A stretch of DNA of 64,000 bases. It comes from Brevibacillus choshinensis (GTDB lineage: Bacteria > Bacillota > Bacilli > Brevibacillales > Brevibacillaceae). The notes beneath the pieces were generated by a model, which was not told where the DNA came from, ran no database searches, and saw only the letters and a list, made by a program, of their open reading frames with translations. This document shows positions 35,292 to 45,980 of this stretch, one piece after another. The DNA lies in NCBI RefSeq assembly GCF_001420695.1, contig NZ_LJJB01000013.1:186065-250064 (forward strand), given 5' to 3'. The translations under genes were made by a program, and so were the position numbers. Within the stretch, counting starts at the first letter, position 1. Each line of letters begins with the position of its first letter.

Positions 35292-36212
35292 TCACTCCCA
35301 CCAATGCTTCCTTTCACTGAGTCCAGCGTCCCACAACTCAGCATTCCCGGAAACGGTAATCGTAATTTCGTTTATCTGGTCAAAAGGCATTTCAAACGTA
35401 TCTGCATCTTGCATATAGAGTTCACTAAACTGAGCGATCAGTTGTCCATCTGCGATAACAGTAACTTCCCCTTTCCTTTCACCATTGTCGGGAATGCCAT
35501 AATGAGAGTAGAACTTTACGTTTTTTTTGTTCCCCAGGATATAGGTGTATGTTTTGCTCTTTTCACCTTGGCTGCTATACACGTTCATTTTGGGCTCTAT
35601 TTTCTTGCCTTTTACAGTGAAGCTCGATAGATTTGTAGTCCTCGGTAATCTTCCATTTCTTTCTTTCCAACCATGTAAGGCTTGTATCGGTCCTTCTCTT
35701 TTCTCTAGAGCATAATGAACCGTTTCGGATACCACCATGATGCCTATGAGAAGGACACCAATAGAAAGTGCCGAAGCCAGGAGCTTCTTATAAGAAATTT
35801 TGGAAGCAAAGCCAACTTTATAGGCGACAAATCCAATCGCTGCACCCAAGGTGTTGGATATGACATCATCCACATCAAAGGAGCCGAGATGGGTGAGGGC
35901 TTGTAGTGTTTCCAGAACGAGAATTGCCGATATAAAGAACGTGATGAATTTCACAAAACGAATACGATACAACAAGGGAAAGAGGGTGCCAAAAGGGATA
36001 AAAGCGGCAATGTTTCCAAAATCGTATAACCATGAAAATGAGAATTCAGGAAATAAAAGTGGAACAGCCTCGGGAACAAGCATAAATACGTATCCATATA
36101 CATCGGTTGCATGTTCTACTCTGTTAAAAGCAAAGAACATAAAATACAAAATCAAGCTGATATAGAAAAGGGTCCCTGCAAATAGGGGTTTCCGAATTTT
36201 CATTTCCATCAT
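35292..36212 (-). CDS. VanZ-family membrane protein
   Basis: 306 residues. Membrane helices at about 10-28, 60-85, 90-108, 120-140 and 152-172 with the family sequence YDFGNIAAFIPFGTLFPLLY at 63-82 and LGSFDVDDVISNTLGAAIGF at 113-132. A soluble C-terminal domain (about 175-306) is an addition to the minimal VanZ core, which in teicoplanin resistance acts by an unknown mechanism. GAGGAGACG precedes ATGATG. Confidence 0.85.
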   Translation of the reverse strand: MMEMKIRKPLFAGTLFYISLILYFMFFAFNRVEHATDVYGYVFMLVPEAVPLLFPEFSFSWLYDFGNIAAFIPFGTLFPLLYRIRFVKFITFFISAILVLETLQALTHLGSFDVDDVISNTLGAAIGFVAYKVGFASKISYKKLLASALSIGVLLIGIMVVSETVHYALEKREGPIQALHGWKERNGRLPRTTNLSSFTVKGKKIEPKMNVYSSQGEKSKTYTYILGNKKNVKFYSHYGIPDNGERKGEVTVIADGQLIAQFSELYMQDADTFEMPFDQINEITITVSGNAELWDAGLSERKHWWE

Positions 36213-36344
36213 CTAAACGTCTCCTCGTTTACGTGTGGGTACGTACTCCCACTTGCATAGAATCTCTTTTAGAATGACGGAAGCGGATCACAATTGGTAA
36301 CGCACCATTTCTCGCACTGGAAGGAAGCTGCTGTCTCTCCAGGA

Positions 36345-36380
36345 AGTAAAAAGTACCCTTGCAAACGACAAGGGTACTGT
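36345..36380 (-). terminator. Intrinsic terminator
   Basis: AGTACCCTTG / CAAGGGTACT stem followed on the minus strand by TTTTT, ending the hydrolase gene. Confidence 0.8.
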
Positions 36381-36385
36381 ACGAA

Positions 36386-36916
36386 TCAAACAAAAAGGGT
36401 ATCAGAACTCGTTACCGCAATCTGGTTATTTGCAGTACCAAAGCCGTTCAGTACCGAATTATGGTGAGCAATGATTTGTTCCGCTTTTAACACATGACTA
36501 TCGAGTGTTGAATGGCAATCCTCAACGAGTGTGACATCGTACCCTAATGAAATGGCTCGTCTGCTGGTTGTGTCGATACAGTATTCGGTTTGTAAGCCAA
36601 CGATGACAAGGTGATAGATTTCTCTGGACTCAAGTTCATCTCGTAGGGGTGTATCAAAAAAAGAGTCACATGCGAATTTTTGGATTACAGGTTCATGTTC
36701 CTTTGGGGTAATAGCGTGGTGGATTTGCCAGGTTGGCGTCCCAATTTCAAACTCGCCTTCGCTCTCACAATGCTGGATGTAGAAGACTGGGATCTGTAAA
36801 TCACGGGTTCGGGTAATCAACTTCTCAATCCGTTCAACTAATGCATGACCCTCAAAAGCATGCTCGATCAGGAATTCTTGAACATCTACAATAAGGAGTG
36901 CAGTATTTTTACTCAA
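36386..36916 (-). CDS. Cysteine hydrolase of the isochorismatase family
   Basis: 176 residues with the catalytic Asp in LLIVDVQ (about residue 10), the cis-peptide/metal region and the nucleophile Cys in VGLQTEYCIDTTSRRA (about residue 113). Members hydrolyse amide or vinyl ether bonds (nicotinamidase-like). Single gene with its own terminator; substrate unknown. Confidence 0.86.
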   Translation of the reverse strand: MSKNTALLIVDVQEFLIEHAFEGHALVERIEKLITRTRDLQIPVFYIQHCESEGEFEIGTPTWQIHHAITPKEHEPVIQKFACDSFFDTPLRDELESREIYHLVIVGLQTEYCIDTTSRRAISLGYDVTLVEDCHSTLDSHVLKAEQIIAHHNSVLNGFGTANNQIAVTSSDTLFV

Positions 36917-37030
36917 TGGACAACCACCCTTCCGAGATATGTACCCTCAAAAACAGTATAAGAGGACGAGGTTGTACTGAACAGATAGAAAAACGAATGT
37001 TTTCAAATTTTTCTAGTAAATGGAACTCGT

Positions 37031-37258
37031 GTGCTGCGCGAAAAAACCTCCGCAGGACGCGGAGTCGGACAAGGTATAGCACTGGCAATGGCAAAAGAAG
37101 GCGCGAATGTCGCCGTTGTCGATATGAATGCAGAAAACGCAGAATCCACAGCGCAACAGCTACGTTGTCGTACAGCTGTCTTCTTGGCTTCTCAAGATTC
37201 TGATTACATCACCGGCCAAACCATTATGGTCGATGGCGGCGGGGTCATGCTACGCTAG
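37031..37258 (+). pseudogene. Short-chain dehydrogenase relic with internal deletion
   Basis: A 75-codon frame joins the N-terminal cofactor segment (GRGVGQGIALAMAKEGANVAVVD) directly to the C-terminal end (AVFLASQDSDYITGQTIMVDGG). About 170 residues including the YxxxK active site are missing, and the first strand with TGxxxG is damaged. The deletion kept the frame. Confidence 0.78.
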
Positions 37259-37378
37259 TTGACGAGCAGGTGCAACTATTACCATAATAAGAATAGTAAC
37301 GATAAGGCTGTTGGCATCAGGCTGACAGCTTTTTTCGTACCTGTCTTGCTGGAAATTCGAAAAAGGTGTGGATTTCAA

Positions 37379-38134
37379 TTGGAGAACAAGACATACGCCA
37401 TCAGTGAAATAGCAGGGATGCTTCAAATCACCAAGCGAACGTTGCGGTTTTATGACCAAATCGGCTTGCTGACGCCTTCGCTGTTTTCTTCCGGAGGGCA
37501 TCGGTTGTACACGAGTGACGATATTGAAAAGCTGTACAAGATCCGCTTGCTCAAAGGGCTGGGGCTGAATCTGAAACAAGTAAAGCTAATCTTTGAAGAG
37601 TCCAAGCTGGAGTGGGAGGATCTTTTACGCCAGCAATTGTCCGAAATCGACAAGCAGTTAAAAAAGTACAAGCTCATGCAAGAGATAGTACTCATCGTCC
37701 AGCGCTCGATCAAGCTGGAAGGGAAAATGGACTGGGAAAACTTGTTCCGCTATTTGTACTTGCTCTACGAGGATAAAACGGTTGCCCAGCAGCATACTTT
37801 ACATCATTTTATTACGGAAGATGAGCTCCATTTTTTACGTACTCAACTCCCTCAAATGAAAGAAGATGACCCCCGAACCAATGAGCTGATCGAGCTGTTT
37901 TCAGAAATGAAAGCGGACGATGAGCGAGATCCGGCTTCAGCCAAAGCCCAAGTCTGGGCAGAAAAAATCGTAATCGCATCCGACCACATTTTTAAAGGCA
38001 GGGAAGAGCTGCGTGAAAAGGTATGGCGCATTCAAAGAGATGCTCCAGAGCTCGCTTTTCAATATCCGATCGACCCTGAGTTGATTGATTTTATCGAAAA
38101 GGCATTAACCATTTATCGCGAAAAAAACAAATAA
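37379..38134 (+). CDS. MerR-family transcriptional regulator
   Basis: 251 residues from TTG 37379, with AAAGGTGTGGAT ahead; upstream residues in the open frame are not conserved-looking. N-terminal HTH (YAISEIAGMLQITKRTLRFYDQIGLLTP), the wing (GGHRLYTSDDIEKL), a dimerisation coiled coil (about 75-110), then an effector-type region of about 130 residues. No Cys for metal binding. A terminator follows. Confidence 0.85.
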   Translation: MENKTYAISEIAGMLQITKRTLRFYDQIGLLTPSLFSSGGHRLYTSDDIEKLYKIRLLKGLGLNLKQVKLIFEESKLEWEDLLRQQLSEIDKQLKKYKLMQEIVLIVQRSIKLEGKMDWENLFRYLYLLYEDKTVAQQHTLHHFITEDELHFLRTQLPQMKEDDPRTNELIELFSEMKADDERDPASAKAQVWAEKIVIASDHIFKGREELREKVWRIQRDAPELAFQYPIDPELIDFIEKALTIYREKNK

Positions 38135-38149
38135 TGAAAACATGAAGGT

Positions 38150-38178
38150 AGCCCATGGAATGGATCCGTGGGTTTTTC
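38150..38178 (+). terminator. Intrinsic terminator
   Basis: CCCATGGA / TCCGTGGG stem followed by TTTTTCG. Confidence 0.7.
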
Positions 38179-38200
38179 GTTTTCCATTTAAAGGAGGTGA

Positions 38201-38254
38201 GTGGAAGTGCTTTCGCTAGGAAATGCTATCCGTAAATGGGGATATTCCGCATAG
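38201..38254 (+). promoter_or_regulatory. Possible leader peptide before the GNAT gene
   Basis: A perfect AAGGAGGTGA (38191-38200) precedes a short frame starting at GTG 38207 (or 38201) of 15-17 codons. Its TAG at 38252-38254 overlaps the AGGAG site of the following gene. This is the layout of a translated leader coupled to the downstream gene. Confidence 0.4.
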
Positions 38255-38267
38255 GAGTGGAAGCAGC

Positions 38268-38807
38268 ATGCAATGGTACGAACGTCTAAACGATTACTTT
38301 CCCGAGCACGAGATGAAGGATATCGGTCAGTTTCATGCTTTGATTGAGGATAAAGATGTTTATCACAAAGAAGAAACAGAGGATTATCTTTTGCTGTATG
38401 CTGAATTTCCCACCTTTCTCTTCATCGATTATTTGCTCATCCACCCGGATACGAGAGGAAAAGGTGTAGGGACACAAGTATTGACTCAGCTAAAGAAAAA
38501 AGGAAAAACCATCTTGCTGGAAGTAGAACCTGTCGATCGAGAGGACGAAGATACCGTGAAAAGGGCCAATTTTTACCTGAAAAATGGATTCGTAAAAGCT
38601 GATCGGATTCAATACCGCAGAGAAGATCACCAAGGGGAAACGTATGAGATGAAGGTCTACTACTGGAGCCCTGAAAAGGATGAGCCACAAGAGAGAATCC
38701 TGGATAAAATGGCCAAAGCTTGCGAGGAAATTCATAATTTTCGATCCCACCGCTTTTATGGTAGGGAAGTCGCGAATCCGGATGAAGTGTTGACGCTGAA
38801 GCAATGA
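38268..38807 (+). CDS. GNAT-family N-acetyltransferase
   Basis: 179 residues from ATG 38268 (AGGAG about 10 bases ahead). The acetyl-CoA loop is HPDTRGKGVGTQVLTQL at about 62-78, and the C-terminal NFYLKNGFVKAD lies at about 104-115. A C-terminal extension of 50 residues follows the core. Substrate unknown. Confidence 0.82.
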   Translation: MQWYERLNDYFPEHEMKDIGQFHALIEDKDVYHKEETEDYLLLYAEFPTFLFIDYLLIHPDTRGKGVGTQVLTQLKKKGKTILLEVEPVDREDEDTVKRANFYLKNGFVKADRIQYRREDHQGETYEMKVYYWSPEKDEPQERILDKMAKACEEIHNFRSHRFYGREVANPDEVLTLKQ

Positions 38808-39130
38808 ATGATGCAGGCGAATAGCCATGGAGGAGATGCGTTATCCCATTGGTCCGTTCAAACGGCAGGATTCGTATGATGAGGAGACAAGGGCAGGTTG
38901 TCCATCATTTGGCGGACGCAAATATCATTTAGACTGATTAATAAAGTATTAGACTAAATAATAAAGTTGTAGACTGGTGGCCACGTTAAACTAACGGGCA
39001 GCATTAGTTCAATAAGAACCCAACGCAACTTCAGGATTTCCTTATGCTGCATAGAACCGCAAGTTGACTATGCAGTAACGGAGTCGGCTTGAACTAGGTT
39101 TTTTGATGTGACAAATGGTAGTGGAAAATC

Positions 39131-39166
39131 AAAAAAGAACCTGGGCAGTTTTGCCAGGTTCTTTTA
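39131..39166 (+). terminator. Intrinsic terminator upstream of rph
   Basis: AGAACCTGG / CCAGGTTCT stem followed by TTTTATATT, directly ahead of the rph promoter. Confidence 0.75.
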
Positions 39167-39168
39167 TA

Positions 39169-39197
39169 TTGCACATAAACAGACACGATGATATAAT
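39169..39197 (+). promoter_or_regulatory. Sigma-A promoter of rph
   Basis: -35 TTGCAC (39169-39174), 17-base spacer, -10 TATAAT (39192-39197). Predicted start of transcription near 39204 leaves an AT-rich 5' leader of about 115 bases. Confidence 0.7.
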
Positions 39198-39318
39198 CAG
39201 ATCACGACTGTTTCGATTTATATGGTCAAAATTATCGCATCTTACACTTTAAATGTACCATGCCGGCAAACCCTTGTCAAATGTTTTTTCTTAATTTAAT
39301 GGTTAGGAGAGATGTTGA

Positions 39319-41919
<2,601 letters not shown>

Positions 41920-42147
41920 TGGCTGAATACGTCAAGTAAGAGCCTCTGTCATCATGGACGGCATTAAATACAATCTGACATGGATAAAAGTGCGGTTACC
42001 CTGTTCATTCTTTTATCTACTTTGAGCAGAGATAAGGACACTTAGTGGAATGATAAGGAGAAGAGAGACTAGTTAGCAATTGCAATGTATACGCAAGATG
42101 GAAAAGCCTCCTATCTCGCTGTTTTACCCCATATCTTTCCGTTCCCA

Positions 42148-42182
42148 TAAAAAATAGCCCCACCTATTACTCGTGGGGCTAA
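42148..42182 (-). terminator. Intrinsic terminator
   Basis: AGCCCCAC / GTGGGGCT stem, followed on the minus strand by ATTTTTTA, ending the FMN reductase gene. Confidence 0.8.
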
Positions 42183-42202
42183 CCTATCCCAATTAGGTAC
42201 AA

Positions 42203-42751
42203 TTATCTCAACGTTTTCAGTGCACCGCTCCAAGCAATCAATTGATCCAGCATGGCATGGACGTTTGTCTGGTGAAGATCAGATGGCTTGAATACCGAAA
42301 AGTTCTCGAAATCGGTAAATAAAGATAAGGTAGGATGAGTTCGGACGTCCGCGACTAACAGCTCACCCAGAATCCCCCGCAGATGTTCAGCCGCTCTTGC
42401 TCCGCCTGTAGACCCGTAGCTCACAATTCCGGCAGCTTTGTTATTCCAAGGATCACGCGCCGAGTCCAAGGCGTTTTTCAAAGCTCCTGTAATGCTGTGA
42501 TTATATTCCTGCACAATAAATACGAATCCGTCCAGGCTTTCAATTTTCGCTTGCCACGCTGCAAGTCCCGACTCTTGCCCAGTTCCTTCGCCAAAGAAAG
42601 GCAATTTGTATGCTGAAATATCAACCACTTCATACTCGGCATCCCCGCGTCCATCAGCCGTTTGCTTGACCCATTCCCCAACTTGCGGGCTGACGCGCCC
42701 CTGACGAGTACTTCCCAGAATAATACCTATGTTCAGCTTTTCGTTAGCCAT
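42203..42751 (-). CDS. NADPH-dependent FMN reductase family protein
   Basis: 182 residues with a flavodoxin-like fold: GIILGSTRQGRVSPQVGEWV at 10-29 (FMN phosphate loop GSTRxGR), FIVQEYNHSITGALKNALD at 78-96 (the PEYN-like motif) and YGSTGGARAAEHLR at 111-124. Such proteins reduce quinones, azo dyes or chromate. GGAGG lies before the ATG. Single-gene unit. Confidence 0.9.
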   Translation of the reverse strand: MANEKLNIGIILGSTRQGRVSPQVGEWVKQTADGRGDAEYEVVDISAYKLPFFGEGTGQESGLAAWQAKIESLDGFVFIVQEYNHSITGALKNALDSARDPWNNKAAGIVSYGSTGGARAAEHLRGILGELLVADVRTHPTLSLFTDFENFSVFKPSDLHQTNVHAMLDQLIAWSGALKTLR

Positions 42752-43063
42752 CTCTATACCTCCAGAAATAAAGTTATTAACTCACTTAATGTTACTTTCG
42801 CTTTGGCACTTTTAGAATGACTCCTTAAAAATTCTTTATCCTCAGAATGTATATATGCGCATGCTAATTCCTGTTAATTCCAACGGACTGTATCATGGTA
42901 ATGTGGAGCATTGAATGAATGGTACGTGGAAGCGAAACAGGCGACGGATGAACGAAATAAAAACCCGAGCGATTACAGGAGCAATCGATCGGGCTTTTGG
43001 TTTACTAGCAATGCCGCCGACTCCACATGTGCGGAAGGTGACAGGGAGTACAAAAGGAGTGAA
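42752..43063. other. Intergenic stretch with terminator-like hairpin and repeat a
   Basis: 42964-42993: CCCGAGCGATT / AATCGATCGGG, with T or A runs on both sides, so a likely bidirectional terminator. 43003-43034: first copy of the methyltransferase-end-like repeat. The frames crossing here have no ribosome binding site. Confidence 0.55.
43003..43034 (-). repeat. RlmD-3'-end-like direct repeat, copy a
   Basis: On the minus strand it translates as AHVESAALLV, resembling the C-terminus of RlmD/TrmA-type RNA methyltransferases. Core shared with copies b and c: ACTAGCAAtGCC...CTCCACATG on the plus strand. Confidence 0.55.
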
Positions 43064-43573
43064 TCAATTCGAAGTTTCATCCAGATGGGTAGCGTAGTAC
43101 ATGAGACCTCGTTTAAAATACTGAAGTTTCTCGTCAGTCGTTGTCTCCATCAAATTGGTCAAAACGATTTCCATCGCTTCCTTATAACTCTGCGTGTTGT
43201 ACAGAGAAATTGCATGCAAGACCTGGATCGCCCGGTTATCAGGAAACTCTTTCACGCCTCGGCGCAGTGTTTCCTCCGCCTGCTGATAGTATCCTAAATA
43301 TCGATACGTGCTGCCCAGGCCGAGCAAGCATCTCTCAAGGTCCGGTCCGGATAGTCCTAATTCGAGGGCACGTACATAATACGGTATGGCCTGTGATCCC
43401 AATCCAGAATTGTCATGGGCCACTCCCGTCTGAAAGATAATCTCCGCGTCATCAGGGAAAGCAGCAGCCAATTCTAAAAGGAGCGATCTGGCTTCCTTCA
43501 GGATGGCTTCGTCTTGCTTGGCCCGTCCCTCTTCTCGCAGCTGAATCGCTTCTGCCAAACGATCTCTCATCAT
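43064..43573 (-). CDS. Tetratricopeptide-repeat protein
   Basis: 169 residues, helical throughout. Three or four TPR units can be seen: about 40-73 (FPDDAEIIFQTGVAHDNSG start), 77-110 (PDLERCLLGLGSTYRYLGYYQQAEETL) and 111-145 (FPDNRAIQVLHAISLYNTQSYKEAMEI). Related proteins in Bacillales are annotated only as TPR proteins. It would act as a protein-binding scaffold in the cytoplasm. It lies exactly between repeats a and b. Confidence 0.85.
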   Translation of the reverse strand: MMRDRLAEAIQLREEGRAKQDEAILKEARSLLLELAAAFPDDAEIIFQTGVAHDNSGLGSQAIPYYVRALELGLSGPDLERCLLGLGSTYRYLGYYQQAEETLRRGVKEFPDNRAIQVLHAISLYNTQSYKEAMEIVLTNLMETTTDEKLQYFKRGLMYYATHLDETSN

Positions 43574-43608
43574 CGATTTTTGCTCTCCCTTTGTACCGTT
43601 TTTTTCTC

Positions 43609-43640
43609 ACCAGTAATGCCACACTCTCCACATGCGCCGT
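43609..43640 (-). repeat. RlmD-3'-end-like direct repeat, copy b
   Basis: Minus-strand translation TAHVESVALLVRKK. The most diverged copy at DNA level but the best-conserved at peptide level. Confidence 0.55.
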
Positions 43641-43694
43641 ATAGACAGTGAAATCAGGCTCAAAGAGAGGGAGTTATTCGCAAATACCAATAGT

Positions 43695-44402
43695 TTAACA
43701 CCTTACATGTTTGCGTTTGAAACCAAGCTGGTTTTTATCTACTGCCTTTTGAATGTTTTCAAAAGCGAGCAGAAAACTGCTTTTTCCCTTGTTTTGTTTG
43801 ACTTCTACTGGACCTACTGCCTTTGCGGTCTCGACAGCCTTATCATGGAGCGGCAAATAGGATACCCCCACAGTGTAAATAAAATTATTCATCGCGTATT
43901 TAGCTCGTTGGGGAGATTCGTGAATCGTATTTTTTACCATTTCAAGCATAGTGGCAATTTTACTTTCTGAAAATTCACCGTCCTGGCGATTACCCAAAAG
44001 CCAGCAGTAACAACTCCAGCCCGCTGACATTCTCAACTCTTCGTCGCTTGCGATCCATCTATCGGCAACCTCTTGAGCAATATCTGTTTCTGCCAAGGTT
44101 ACGGCAACCACATAATCGGACAGCATATAAAAATAAGCTGCATCCATCCAACGTTCAAAATCCGCCTCAGTCATTGCTTTTGGGTCTGCAATTATGCCGG
44201 CAAAGTACATGGCGTCATAGTTCCCTGTGGCGTAAAGCTGCTCAGCCAAAGGTTGATTTATTTTATTTTTCTTTGCGATAGGCTTCATCTCGCCAGTAGC
44301 CACCCCAAAAAGCGGTTCGTGCGCACCATTAGATACGTACATTTTCTTTGATCTTTCCTTGCCCAGAGCTTCAAGCTCCTGCATAACCGTTTCTACATTC
44401 AT
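43695..44402 (-). CDS. DNA alkylation repair protein (AlkD-like HEAT-repeat family)
   Basis: 235 residues of helical repeats with the family start MQELEALGKERSKKMYVSNGAHEPLFGVATGEM and the region MSAGWSCYCWLLGNR followed by AKYAMNNFIYTVGVS. AlkD relatives excise positively charged alkylated bases; this subfamily's activity is not proven. AAGGGAG precedes the ATG. It lies between repeats b and c. Confidence 0.85.
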   Translation of the reverse strand: MNVETVMQELEALGKERSKKMYVSNGAHEPLFGVATGEMKPIAKKNKINQPLAEQLYATGNYDAMYFAGIIADPKAMTEADFERWMDAAYFYMLSDYVVAVTLAETDIAQEVADRWIASDEELRMSAGWSCYCWLLGNRQDGEFSESKIATMLEMVKNTIHESPQRAKYAMNNFIYTVGVSYLPLHDKAVETAKAVGPVEVKQNKGKSSFLLAFENIQKAVDKNQLGFKRKHVRC

Positions 44403-44588
44403 TGTTTCATACTCCCTTCTTTTTTGGAGATTTTACCCTTAAGATGAGAGCCATCGAATCGGTAGCGGAAATACGTGATAATGATTTCTCACTGCTATAT
44501 ATACCTTATTGAATATCGTATCATAGCTGGAGGAATCCACAAAGCTAAAGAGCAGCCTCACTACAAGGCTGCTCTAAAAATGCTATTT

Positions 44589-44620
44589 CACTAGCAACGC
44601 CACCGACTCCACATGTGTGG
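44589..44620 (-). repeat. RlmD-3'-end-like direct repeat, copy c
   Basis: Minus-strand translation PTHVESVALLVK then a stop, directly followed by the hairpin at 44549-44575. This looks like a genuine gene end with its terminator, the rest of the gene being absent. Confidence 0.6.
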
Positions 44621-44764
44621 GTTGCGTAAAATGGACAAAACTGATGTGGCAGTATTCGCTAAGTTGTGATTAGACTGAAGAAGGTTATTGAGTTAACGGG
44701 CAGTTATTCGTAATAAGTGTGGCATTGGAATACTATCATCAGGACAATCTCATATATAAAATTT

Positions 44765-44802
44765 AGACCGGGACTCCTTTTAGAAGGTGTTCCGGCCTTT
44801 TT
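44765..44802 (-). terminator. Terminator-like hairpin
   Basis: CCGGgACtCCTT / AAGGtGTtCCGG stem between the EamA fragment and the CTAACGGG repeat end. The T run is weak on the minus strand and strong on the plus strand. Confidence 0.45.
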
Positions 44803-44840
44803 AACGATTATATTCAATGTTACGCATCAAACGATCTGCC

Positions 44841-45134
44841 CTAACGAGATGTTAGAAGCGTAGCAAATCCCCACGCCATTCCAGTCCCAATTGCATACCA
44901 GAACCCTTTTTGAAATTGCAGTTCAAATGATCCTTGTGTTATAGCTACGCCAATGAATCCGATGAGCACTCCTGTCCATTGAAGTATACGGTAACGGGTT
45001 CTGAAAAAAAGGGAACTGAAAATAATAAACCAGATCGGGTTAGTTGAGGATAAAATTGAAGAACTCCCGGATGTGATGGTCTGCATGCTTAAAAAATTCC
45101 CGCCATCACCAGTTGTTATGGCAGGACTGCTTTT
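44841..45134 (-). pseudogene. EamA/DMT transporter fragment
   Basis: About 95 residues of a drug/metabolite transporter: SGSSSILSSTNPIWFIIFSSLFF and ILQWTGVLIGFIGVAIT match helices 4-5 of an EamA domain. It stops after GMAWGFATLLTSR, and an in-frame stop precedes it. Eight or so of ten expected helices are missing. Confidence 0.7.
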
Positions 45135-45161
45135 TTACTGATTTTTCCTGCTGCAATCGTC

Positions 45162-45965
45162 TTAATACCCATCGATCTTTGCATAGAGTCGTGGCTGACG
45201 ATTATCCAGATACTTCATCAAGGTCCGTTCCCGCTCCCGGTTTACTTCCGCTAGATCAATCGTTTCAATACGAATCTCCTCGTTGTTTCCACCCTTGTAA
45301 AGATGCTCGCCATTGGGGGTAATAATGGAGCTTACACCGAAGAAGAGATTGTTTTTTTCCAGACCGACCTTGTTTGCGACGGCGATAAAAATCTGGTTTT
45401 CCATCGCCCTGACACGCAGCATCAGCTCGTGATAGGTCTGATAGGGAACATGATGGGCATGCAGCCCCATAACGATCTGTGCGCCTTGCAAAGCATACAG
45501 GCGGGTGAGCTCGGGAAATCCGGTGTCGAAGGTCATTTTCAGCGCGAAATTGCCAAAGTCGGTGCGGAACACGGGAAATTCTTCACCGGGCGAATAGATG
45601 CCAACCTCCTTGTCAAACAGATGCACCTTACGATAGACACCGTTCAAATGGCCGTCCTTGTCGATAAAAGCAGCGGAGTTGTAATACTTGTTGCCCGCAA
45701 GTTCGGGAAAGCCGAAAATAACACCGATCCCCAAGCGGGACGCCTCTTCCTGAATCACGCGAATATGCGGTCCGTCCTTTGGCTCTGCCAATGCGGGGAC
45801 TTGGTCATAAATATAGGATCCGGTCAAATACATTTCCGGAAACAGCAAATAATCAACGCCTTTTTCCTTGCAATCTCTCATGATGGTTAACGCGCGATGG
45901 GTATTGGACTTTTTGTCATACTGCTTGGTTCTGATCTGGGCGATGGCGATTGTGACGAGAGACAT
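45162..45965 (-). CDS. Nitrilase-superfamily protein lacking the catalytic Cys
   Basis: 267 residues of the carbon-nitrogen hydrolase fold. E44 (FPEMYLTGS) and K113 (YRKVHLFD) of the Glu-Lys-Cys triad are present. In the position of the nucleophile, normally M-x-C-Y/F-D, the sequence is KMTFDTGFPE, so Thr145 replaces Cys. The rest of the fold is intact, so this is either a non-catalytic relative or an enzyme with altered chemistry. AAGGTGAAG precedes the ATG. It lies 15 bases downstream of the sigma-54 activator gene in one operon and faces away from the symporter operon. Confidence 0.8.
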   Translation of the reverse strand: MSLVTIAIAQIRTKQYDKKSNTHRALTIMRDCKEKGVDYLLFPEMYLTGSYIYDQVPALAEPKDGPHIRVIQEEASRLGIGVIFGFPELAGNKYYNSAAFIDKDGHLNGVYRKVHLFDKEVGIYSPGEEFPVFRTDFGNFALKMTFDTGFPELTRLYALQGAQIVMGLHAHHVPYQTYHELMLRVRAMENQIFIAVANKVGLEKNNLFFGVSSIITPNGEHLYKGGNNEEIRIETIDLAEVNRERERTLMKYLDNRQPRLYAKIDGY

Positions 45966-45980
45966 GACTTCACCTTCTTA

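Larger units (their letters stand above)
38808..39318. other. Intergenic stretch before the rifampicin phosphotransferase
   Basis: Contains, in order: a 20-21-base tandem repeat (two full units plus a partial, 38928-38977, each starting TTAGACT and holding AATAAAGT), the right end of a CTAACGGG repeat (38990-39010), a terminator and a promoter listed separately, and a leader of about 115 bases. No gene seen. Confidence 0.6.
44403..44840. other. Intergenic stretch
   Basis: Contains a hairpin AGAGCAGCC / GGCTGCTCT (44549-44575), repeat copy c (44589-44620), the right end of a CTAACGGG repeat (AGTTAACGGGCAGTT, 44691-44705) and a terminator-like hairpin at 44765-44802. The segment 44630-44690 holds ATTAGACTGAAG, similar to the tandem repeats at 38928. 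No intact gene. Confidence 0.55.

Noticed and set aside
42911-43297. Plus-strand frames across the TPR gene end
   Set aside because: Antisense to the TPR gene and crossing a terminator hairpin; no ribosome binding site.
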